5,416 bases of DNA from Actinomycetes bacterium (lineage in GTDB: Bacteria > Actinomycetota > Actinomycetes > Actinomycetales > Microbacteriaceae), in assembly GCA_023421635.1 (NCBI GenBank), contig JAEZSU010000099.1, forward strand, positions 1-5,416, written 5' to 3'. Shown here piece by piece: positions 1 to 5,416 of this stretch (position 1 is its first letter; every line of letters starts with the position of its first letter). A program made the position numbers and the translations under genes. The notes beneath the pieces were generated by a model. The model ran no database searches and was not told where the DNA came from. It worked only from the letters and a program-made list of their open reading frames with translations.

Positions 1-3000
1 CGTCGGGCGACGCGGTCCACGTCGCCGATGCGACGGGGCTGTTCGCCGTGCCGTTCGACGGCTCCGGACCGCGGCGGGTGACCGAGGAGGGCGGCGTCGC
101 CGGAACCCCGGCGGCTCCGGTCGTGCACGACGAGGTCGTCTACGCGGCGTGGCTGCCGGCGACCGGCGGCAGCGGCACCCTGTGGTCGTCGGCCGACGGC
201 GAGACCGAACTCGACTACGCCGGGGGCGAGCTCGGCGACGACGTCGCGCCGGCGTTCTTCGGCAACGGCTCGCGCATGATCCTGAACGAGACGCGGTCCG
301 GGTGGGTGTGGACCGTCCCGGACGGACGGCTGGTGCCCTCCTCGCAGCAGTGGGACGCCGACCAGGAGCAGCCGACCGTGCAGCAGGAGGACGTCGAGGC
401 CGAGCGGGTCGTCGATCCGAAGCCTCCCGTCGCGGTGGACGACGGGTTCGGTGTGCGCGCGGGCCGGTCCGTGGTCCTGCCGGTGCTGCTGAACGACCAC
501 GATCCGAACGAGGACGTGCTGGCCGTCGACCCCGCCTCCGTGGAGGGCCTGGACCCCGCCTTCGGCACGGTGGCGACCACGAACCAGCAGCAGGAACTCG
601 TGGTGCAGGTCGCAGCCGGGGCCACCGGATCGGCGACCTTCCGCTACCGCGTCACCGACGGCACGAACGCCCAGGGGCTCCTGTCCGAGCCCGCCCCCGT
701 CACCCTCACGGTGGTGCCCGAGGAGGTCAACACGGCGCCCGTGTGGTGCGGCGTGGAGGGCTGCCTCGCCACCTGGCCCGCCCCGCAGCTGGTCCCGGGC
801 GGCACGGTGTCGGTCGATGTGCGGGGCGGCTGGGTCGACCCGGAGGGCGACCCGCTGTACGTCTCCTCCGCCCTCGACACCTCGGGGATCGGCTCCCTCG
901 CCCTCGACCCGCAGGGGACCCTCACCTTCCAGCATCCGAACCCCAACGAGGCGCAGGCGCAGAACGTCGCCGTGGCACTCACGGTCTCGGACGCCCGAGG
1001 GCTCTCCACACCCGCCGAGCTGAACGTCGCCGTCACCCCGGCGCCCCAGTTGACCGCCGCCTCGTTCGCAGTCGTCGGCGCGGCGGGCCAGCCGCTCACC
1101 GTTGACGTCGCCTCGCACGTCACCGGTGCGCACGGCGGGGTGTCGGTGCGCTCTGCCACCGCGCTCGACGACGCCGGGGGCGAGATCGCGGTCAACTCGC
1201 TCGCCGGCGACTTCGTGTTCACCGGCGGCGCCCCCGGCTCCTACGTGCTGCAGTACCTCGTCGCGGACGACGTGTCCGAGGCGACCGGCACGGTGCGGGT
1301 CACCCTGGTGGATGCGGCGCAGACGCAGATCTCCACCCCGCCGCTGACGGCCTTCGTCCGGCCCGGCGAGGATGCGACGATCGACGTGGTCTCGGCGGCG
1401 ACGAACCCCGCCGGGCTGGTGCTGCTGGCGAGCGATCTGCGGGTGGAGCCCGACGCCGCAGCATCCCTCTCCGTCGACCTCGTGGGCGAGAGCATGCTGC
1501 GGGTCACCGGCACGACCGACGACGGGGCGCCGGGCGTGCTCGGCGTCGCGCGCTACACGGTGTCGGACGGCACCGGCAACGGATTCACCACGGCGCAGGG
1601 CGAGGTGACGGTGGTGCTGCTACCGGCCGCGACCGCGGAGCCGCCGATCGCCGTCGACGACGCGGTGACAGTGCGCGCGGGCGCGCAGATCGACATCCCG
1701 GTGCTGGCGAACGACACCGCGCCCTCGGGCGCCCAGTTCTCGATCGACCCGTCGAAGGTGACCAACGACGACGGCGCCGGGCTGGCGTTCGCCACCGGCC
1801 GGCTGCTGCGCTACCTCGCCCCAGAGGAACCGGGGGTCTACCGCGTCGGCTATACGATCTCCCGGCTGGGGTTCCCCGACATGACCGACACCGCCCGCGT
1901 GACCATCACGGTGGTCTCCGACGAGTCGAACGCGGCGCCGGTGCCGCGGACCCTCGTCGGACGCGTGCTCAGCGGGGCGACCGTGTCCATCCCGTTCGAC
2001 CGGTTCGCCGTCGACCCGGACGGCGACGGCGTCGCGCTCGACCGGATCACGACGCAGCCCGCGCGCGGGTCCGCCGCGATCTCGGCGACCGGCGACGCCA
2101 TCCTGTACACGAGCGCGCCGGGCGACAGCGGGCAGGTGACCTTCACCTACCAGGTCCGCGACGCGCAGGGGTCGACCGGCACCGGCGAGGTGCGGGTGGG
2201 CGTGCTCGACGCCGAGTCGGACCCGGCACCGGTCACCTACAGCGACTACCTGCAAGTGCAGGCGGGCGACGACGGCCAAGCCCGCGTCCGGCCGGCCGAC
2301 AACGACATCGATCCCGCAGGCGGCGAGCTCGAGGTGATCGACGTCCGCCCGAACGCGGAGGTCGGGTCGCAGGAGTACGCCGCGCTCGAGCGGCTCCTCG
2401 GCGACGTCTCCGAGGACGGCGAGGTCACCCTCCGCGCCGGCACCGAGCTGGGCACGTACTCGTTCGCCTACACCGTGCGCAATGCGTTCGGCGACACGGC
2501 GATCGGGCTCATCGTCCTCAAGGTCGTCCGCGACCCCGTGCCCGACTATCCGATCGTGCGCGACACGACCCTCACCGTCGAGACCCGGCGCGACTTCCCG
2601 ACGGGGGTAGACGTGCTCGACGGGAAGGTCTCCTGGAACGCCGGCGACCCCGAGGCGCTCCGCCTGACCCTCTGGGGCGACCCGCCCAGCGGCGTCGACG
2701 TGGCCGGCGCGCGGATCTCCGGACCGGTGCCGGACCGCACGCAGCTCATCCCGTTCGAGGTCACCGGGACGACCTTCGACGGCACGGAGGCGACCTCGTA
2801 CGGGTTCCTGCAGGTACCCGGCACCGACGACCTGCAGCTCACGCTCCGCGCATCGGCAGCCTCCGTCGAGGTCGATGAGCGCGGCAGCGTGGAATGGGAC
2901 ATGGCGGATGCGGTGGCGCTGCCACCTCGCGCGACCATCGAGGTCGGCACGAAACTCGCGGTGGGCGGCGCCCGTTCGCAGGCCGCGTGCGAGCTCGTCT

Positions 3001-5213
3001 CCGGCACGACCGTGCGCTACACGGCCGGTGCGGGCGCGCCCTGGAGCGACTCGTGCACCGTGCCGGTCCGCCTCACCGGGCAGGACGACTACACGTACCT
3101 CGCCGTCCAGGTGCGGGTCATCGCGGAAGACCCGCAACCCGAACTCCGTCCCGCCGCGCTCACCGTGAGCCCCGGCTCCAGCACCTCGTACGACCTCACC
3201 GGCATGACGAGCTGGGCCGGCACCGAGGACTGGGCGTCCCTCCGCTACACGGCCTCGTACGTCGGCGACCAGTTCACCGTCGCGCAGGAGGGGACGACCG
3301 TGACGGTCACCGCGAAGGACGCGTCGCGTCCCGGCCGGCAGGAACCGGTGACGGTCACGCTCCCCAGCCACTCCGACACCGCGCCCGCGACGCTGCAGCT
3401 GACGGTCGGCCCCGCCCCGTCGACCCTGCCCAAGGGGGCGACGCTCACCCAGTCGTGCAGTCAGGCCGGTGGCGGCGGGTGCACCATCACCGTGATCGGC
3501 GCGGCCGGCGAGGTCAACCCGCTGCCGGGCACGCCGCTGCGGCTGGTGTCGGTCGGCGCCGGCTCCGGTGGGGTGTGCACGGGCATCTCCTTCTCGGTGG
3601 CGGGTGCGACGGCGATCCAGGCGAACTGGAGCCCCGACGCCGACGGCACCCGCTGTACCGTCGGGTTCACGGTCGAGGACGCGCAGGGCAGGCAGTCCAG
3701 CGGCGACCGCAACGGGCAGGTCACGCTCGATCTGCAGGGCTTTCCGAAGCCGCCCGCCGCCGTCTCCCAGTCCGCGTTCGCCGACCGGTCCATCACGCTG
3801 CGGGTCGACCCGGGGACCGCGTCGAACGCCTACCCGGCTCTGCAGGGCTTCCACGTGTACGACGGCGCACGGCAGGTGACCACCTGCAACGCCTCCGGCA
3901 CGTGCCAGCCCTTCGGCGTGGACGCGAACGGGCAGCAGCGCACCTACGAGGCACGCGCCTTCAACAGCGTCGGAGATTCCCGCACCGGCGTCTCGGTGCG
4001 GGCGTGGGCGTACCGCGCCCCTACCCTGGGCGACGTCACCGTCGAACCGGTCTACGACCCGCGCCGCACCACCCTCGATGCCGGAGCGGTGCGGGTGCGC
4101 ATCGCCAACGCCGACCCCGAGGTGCGCTCCTACACCGTCACCGGCGCGCCCGGCGAGGTCACTCGCGCAGCCGGGGGCACGACCGAGGTGGTGGTGACGC
4201 TGCCCGTCGGTCCCCAGACCGTCACCGTCACCCCCAACAGCGCCAACACCGCCCCGGACGGCAGCGGCTCGGTGGGGACGACCGTCTCGAAGGGAGTGAA
4301 CGTCGCCGGCCTCCCCAGCGCCGGCGCGGTCACCATCGCGTCCGAGGCGAGGACCTCCATCACCGTGACCGCTCCCGAGGCCGGCCGCAACGGCAGTGCG
4401 CGGGAGACCACCATCATCTATGTCGCGTTCCGGCCCGGCGGAGACTTCTCGTGCACCGTCGACGGCGAGGGGGTGCTGCGCGGCGCGAACGGCGGCATCA
4501 CCGCCACGAGCACGACGATCACCGGCCTCACCGAGAACACGCAGTACGTGATCGGCGCCTGCGTCGGCAACGGCTACGGCGCGGCGAAGTCCGGGACCGC
4601 GACGGGGTGGGCGTGGGAGCCGCCGGCGGCACCCGCATCCGCGACGTACGGCATCGACCGTGCCCCGCGCGGCGGCGGCGTGGCGTACGTCGCCACCGCG
4701 CCGAGCGTGCCGAGCAAGCCCGGCTTCGAGACCGTGATCTCCGGCTGGCAGCCCGAGATCGGCGCGGAACGCAGCATGACCGCGAAGTACTGCGTGTACG
4801 GCTCCCAGCAGGCGCGGTGCGGCCCCGCCACCACCGTGACCCCGGCGGATCCTGCCCGGGCGGTGCAGGCGACCCTCGCGAACGCCCGCGTCACGCAGTG
4901 CGTCGCGGGCTCCCGCCTGCAGGGCGCGATCGACCAGAACCCCGGCGGGCTCGGCGCCGCCGCGTTCGACCCCGACTCCGTGACGTACTCGAAGCGCGGC
5001 CCGCTCGGATTCTGGACCGACGTGCCGCACGACGAGGCGAATCCCCTCGTCGTCCCGGCCGGGGCGGAGCGGGTCGAGGCGAGGCTCGTCTTCACCTGGA
5101 ACACCACCGGCGGCGCCCAGTACGGCACCGACGGGTTCGATGTCGTCTTCGAGTCCTGCTCCCCCGGCACCCCGCCGGCACCGAATCCCGATCCTGGAGG
5201 AACCGCCCAATGA
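1..5213 (+). CDS. Giant extracellular Ig-like/fibronectin type III multidomain protein (5' partial)
   Basis: This is the C-terminal 1736 residues of a very large, probably surface-exposed beta protein. Residue n of the fragment has its codon at base 3n. The frame is open to the window edge, so the true start, and any signal peptide or N-terminal membrane anchor, lies upstream; the GTG at 48 is internal. Domain order: propeller-like blades (1-117), acidic linker (118-140), seven Ig/cadherin-like modules (141-845), four divergent beta modules (846-1251), three FN3-like modules (1250-1541), and a C-terminal region (1542-1736) ending in a Pro/Gly-rich tail. Support for export: 16 cysteines, an even number in every module that has any; many Thr/Val/Asp/Gly residues; no catalytic motif; no hydrophobic helix. 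There is no LPXTG motif or C-terminal membrane segment, so anchoring, if any, must be N-terminal. The stop overlaps the MoxR start. A structural, adhesive or cell-wall-associated role is inference; substrate and partners are unknown. Identification as this protein class is strong; function is not. Confidence 0.93.
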   Translation, partial: SGDAVHVADATGLFAVPFDGSGPRRVTEEGGVAGTPAAPVVHDEVVYAAWLPATGGSGTLWSSADGETELDYAGGELGDDVAPAFFGNGSRMILNETRSGWVWTVPDGRLVPSSQQWDADQEQPTVQQEDVEAERVVDPKPPVAVDDGFGVRAGRSVVLPVLLNDHDPNEDVLAVDPASVEGLDPAFGTVATTNQQQELVVQVAAGATGSATFRYRVTDGTNAQGLLSEPAPVTLTVVPEEVNTAPVWCGVEGCLATWPAPQLVPGGTVSVDVRGGWVDPEGDPLYVSSALDTSGIGSLALDPQGTLTFQHPNPNEAQAQNVAVALTVSDARGLSTPAELNVAVTPAPQLTAASFAVVGAAGQPLTVDVASHVTGAHGGVSVRSATALDDAGGEIAVNSLAGDFVFTGGAPGSYVLQYLVADDVSEATGTVRVTLVDAAQTQISTPPLTAFVRPGEDATIDVVSAATNPAGLVLLASDLRVEPDAAASLSVDLVGESMLRVTGTTDDGAPGVLGVARYTVSDGTGNGFTTAQGEVTVVLLPAATAEPPIAVDDAVTVRAGAQIDIPVLANDTAPSGAQFSIDPSKVTNDDGAGLAFATGRLLRYLAPEEPGVYRVGYTISRLGFPDMTDTARVTITVVSDESNAAPVPRTLVGRVLSGATVSIPFDRFAVDPDGDGVALDRITTQPARGSAAISATGDAILYTSAPGDSGQVTFTYQVRDAQGSTGTGEVRVGVLDAESDPAPVTYSDYLQVQAGDDGQARVRPADNDIDPAGGELEVIDVRPNAEVGSQEYAALERLLGDVSEDGEVTLRAGTELGTYSFAYTVRNAFGDTAIGLIVLKVVRDPVPDYPIVRDTTLTVETRRDFPTGVDVLDGKVSWNAGDPEALRLTLWGDPPSGVDVAGARISGPVPDRTQLIPFEVTGTTFDGTEATSYGFLQVPGTDDLQLTLRASAASVEVDERGSVEWDMADAVALPPRATIEVGTKLAVGGARSQAACELVSGTTVRYTAGAGAPWSDSCTVPVRLTGQDDYTYLAVQVRVIAEDPQPELRPAALTVSPGSSTSYDLTGMTSWAGTEDWASLRYTASYVGDQFTVAQEGTTVTVTAKDASRPGRQEPVTVTLPSHSDTAPATLQLTVGPAPSTLPKGATLTQSCSQAGGGGCTITVIGAAGEVNPLPGTPLRLVSVGAGSGGVCTGISFSVAGATAIQANWSPDADGTRCTVGFTVEDAQGRQSSGDRNGQVTLDLQGFPKPPAAVSQSAFADRSITLRVDPGTASNAYPALQGFHVYDGARQVTTCNASGTCQPFGVDANGQQRTYEARAFNSVGDSRTGVSVRAWAYRAPTLGDVTVEPVYDPRRTTLDAGAVRVRIANADPEVRSYTVTGAPGEVTRAAGGTTEVVVTLPVGPQTVTVTPNSANTAPDGSGSVGTTVSKGVNVAGLPSAGAVTIASEARTSITVTAPEAGRNGSARETTIIYVAFRPGGDFSCTVDGEGVLRGANGGITATSTTITGLTENTQYVIGACVGNGYGAAKSGTATGWAWEPPAAPASATYGIDRAPRGGGVAYVATAPSVPSKPGFETVISGWQPEIGAERSMTAKYCVYGSQQARCGPATTVTPADPARAVQATLANARVTQCVAGSRLQGAIDQNPGGLGAAAFDPDSVTYSKRGPLGFWTDVPHDEANPLVVPAGAERVEARLVFTWNTTGGAQYGTDGFDVVFESCSPGTPPAPNPDPGGTAQ
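3..353 (+). other. Domain region: end of a probable beta-propeller-like domain
   Basis: This segment encodes residues 1-117 of the fragment. It shows repeated blade-like strand patterns ending in short polar turns: VADATGLFAVPFDGSG, then VVHDEVVYAAWLP with GTLWSSADG, then RMILNETRSGWVWTVPDG. Each has a hydrophobic strand, an aromatic and a D/G-rich turn, as in PQQ- or WD-like propellers. The unit closes at SSQQW (W117), and a Gln/Glu/Asp-rich linker (bases 354-422) leads to the first Ig module. The rest of the propeller would lie upstream. The call rests on strand patterning and on similar architectures in actinobacterial proteins, not on a diagnostic motif. Confidence 0.5.
423..2537 (+). repeat. 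Array of seven Ig/cadherin-like modules (protein-level tandem repeat)
   Basis: Seven divergent modules of about 90-107 residues lie at roughly 423-716, 726-1040, 1041-1316, 1317-1628, 1641-1916, 1929-2210 and 2217-2537. The best-formed ones open with PPVAVDD or PPIAVDD, then VRAG, a V-L-x-ND turn, and close with a Y-x-V/I strand and a V-T-[LI]-T-V-V strand, as in the bacterial Ig domain family Big_9/cadherin-like. Modules 2 and 6 instead open with N-[TA]-APV and carry DPEGD or DPDGDG. The repeats are visible in protein but not as near-identical DNA, so they are old and should not recombine readily. Such arrays normally form extended stalks outside the cell. Boundaries are accurate to within about ten residues; modules 3 and 4 are the least certain of the seven. 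Confidence 0.82.
2538..3755 (+). other. Domain region: four divergent beta modules of Ig-like size
   Basis: Residues 846-1251 keep the module length of the preceding array but lose its sequence hallmarks (no AVDD opening, no ND turn). Approximate units are 2538-2831, 2832-3137, 3138-3410 and 3411-3755. Alternating Val/Thr strands remain, for example TTVTVTAK and EPVTVTLP in the third unit, and LAVQVRVI closes the second. The second unit has one cysteine pair (residues 996 and 1018). The fourth has two pairs (1152/1160 and 1192/1218) and a Gly-rich turn. Ig-like folds are the most economical reading, but I cannot assign a named family to them. Confidence 0.55.
3750..4625 (+). repeat. Three fibronectin type III-like modules
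   Basis: The units are roughly 3750-4022, 4023-4310 and 4311-4625. The first has the FN3 pattern of a Pro-rich opening, ITLRV strand, GFHVYDG, and RTYEARAFNSVGDS, where the Tyr, Ala-x-Asn and Gly-Asp-Ser turn are typical. The third has TTITGLTENTQYVIGACVGN followed by GYG, equivalent to the FN3 T-x-L-x-x-x-x-x-Y strand and turn. Both end in a short Trp-rich tail, RAWAYRAP and GWAWEPPAAP. The middle unit is weaker but has the same length and strand spacing. Cysteine pairs occur in the first (1295/1301) and third (1484/1520). FN3 modules in bacteria are generally extracellular spacers or binding modules. Confidence 0.72.
4626..5210 (+). other. Domain region: C-terminal cysteine-containing region and Pro/Gly tail
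   Basis: Residues 1542-1736 start with ATYGIDRAP and a strand-rich stretch containing KYCVYG and ARCGPA (Cys 1597 and 1606). A final module follows, running from VTQCVAGS to FESCSPG (Cys 1633 and 1719). Its ends are close to its two cysteines, which suggests a disulfide-closed beta sandwich. It has several aromatics (YSKRGPLGFWTDVP, FTWNTTGG). The last 16 residues are Pro/Gly/Asn-rich with no LPXTG, hydrophobic helix or basic tail. The distal tip of a surface stalk is a likely site for ligand contact, but I recognise no family here. Confidence 0.5.
5196..5201 (+). promoter_or_regulatory. Shine-Dalgarno site for the MoxR gene, inside the upstream gene
   Basis: GGAGGA lies 8-9 bases before the ATG at 5210, close to ideal spacing. 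The same bases are codons of the upstream protein (the Pro-Gly-Gly-Thr stretch near its C-terminus). Together with the ATGA stop/start overlap (5210-5213), this decides the MoxR start. It also implies that ribosomes finishing the giant protein can re-initiate directly on the ATPase message. Confidence 0.88.
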
Positions 5214-5416
5214 CCATCACCCCGGAGCAGACCGCCTGGTTCCAGGACACGTTCGAAGCGCTCGTCGAGAACGTCGAGCGGGTCGTGCTCGGCAAGCGGC
5301 ACGTGATCGAGCTCGCGTTCACGGCCATGATCGCCGAGGGGCACCTGCTGCTCGAGGACGTACCGGGCACCGGCAAGACCTCCCTCGCCCGCGCCATGGG
5401 TCAGTCCGTGCAGGGG
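5210..5416 (+). CDS. MoxR-family AAA+ ATPase (3' partial)
   Basis: Only the first 69 residues are present; MoxR proteins are usually about 310-350 residues. The start is fixed by ATG at 5210, a strong ribosome site at 5196-5201, and the ATGA overlap with the upstream stop. An N-terminal helix (about residues 6-24) leads into VVLGKRHVIE, matching the conserved MoxR opening in which a valine-rich strand and Gly precede a long helix. It is followed by EGHLLLEDVPGTGKTSLARA (44-63), which contains the Walker A lysine and threonine (K56, T57). The GHLLLEDVPG.GKT signature is characteristic of MoxR rather than other AAA+ clades. Walker B, sensor and arginine-finger residues lie beyond the window. 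The family is cytoplasmic and chaperone-like, and usually works with vWA-domain proteins (DUF58 type) in maturing protein complexes. Coupling to the giant surface protein suggests a related job here, but that is inference. Confidence 0.96.
   Translation, partial: MTITPEQTAWFQDTFEALVENVERVVLGKRHVIELAFTAMIAEGHLLLEDVPGTGKTSLARAMGQSVQG

Noticed and set aside
48..50. GTG as the start codon of the giant gene.
   Set aside because: The same frame is open through the upstream bases and encodes a continuous propeller-like strand (ATGLFAVPFDG) across this codon. No convincing ribosome site precedes it, so it is an internal valine.
149..1105. A 318-codon plus-strand frame overlapping the giant gene in another phase.
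   Set aside because: It is dominated by Arg, Gly and Ala, the usual signature of an out-of-phase reading of GC-rich coding DNA, and has no ribosome site or domain.
3300..3358. GTGACGGTCAC occurs twice (3300-3310 and 3348-3358), nearly palindromic, as a possible operator pair.
   Set aside because: Both copies are in frame and encode Val-Thr-Val-Thr beta strands within one module. Codon bias explains the identity, and they lie deep inside a coding region.
1620..5210. A 1196-codon open frame on the minus strand, antisense to the giant gene.
   Set aside because: Its translation is Arg/Gly/Ala/Val/Asp-rich with no domain pattern. Stop-free antisense frames are expected opposite GC-rich genes. 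The plus-strand frame has clear modular domains, so this is a shadow.
4574..5344. A 256-codon minus-strand frame spanning the gene junction.
   Set aside because: It runs opposite both the giant gene's end and the well-supported MoxR start, shows no recognisable domain, and has a low-complexity composition typical of antisense frames.
5214..5416. Possible promoter or terminator between the two genes.
   Set aside because: The genes overlap by four bases, leaving no intergenic space, and no inverted repeat followed by a T-run is present.

Overview
The window is very GC-rich (about 70% by eye, with codon third positions almost always G or C). It looks like chromosomal DNA of a high-GC actinobacterium, most plausibly of the Microbacterium type. 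That taxonomic guess rests on base composition, protein style and gene order, not on a diagnostic marker. There is essentially no non-coding sequence and no RNA gene, mobile element or CRISPR array that I can see.

Bases 1-5213 are the 3' part of one giant gene on the + strand, at least 1736 codons, whose 5' end lies outside the window. The reading frame is open from the first bases, so the GTG at 48 is an internal valine, not a demonstrated start. The product reads as an extracellular multi-domain beta protein. In order it has the tail of a probable beta-propeller-like domain (about 3-355), an acidic linker, a long array of about 90-105-residue bacterial Ig/cadherin-like modules (423-2537), divergent beta modules of the same size (2538-3755), about three fibronectin type III-like modules (3750-4625), and a cysteine-containing C-terminal region with a Pro/Gly-rich tail and no cell-wall sorting signal (4626-5210).

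Bases 5210-5416 are the first 69 codons of a MoxR-family AAA+ ATPase, cut by the window edge within the ATP-binding region. Its ATG overlaps the stop of the giant gene as ATGA, and its Shine-Dalgarno sequence lies inside the last codons of that gene. The two genes are therefore almost certainly co-transcribed and translationally coupled.

From general knowledge of actinobacterial genomes, a giant Ig/FN3 protein next to MoxR is usually followed by a DUF58 (vWA-like) protein, a transglutaminase-like membrane protein, and PP2C/FHA/kinase signalling genes. None of those lie in this window. The working inference is that the ATPase, with a downstream vWA-type partner, helps assemble or regulate the giant surface protein. 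The sequence shows the coupling but not the mechanism.
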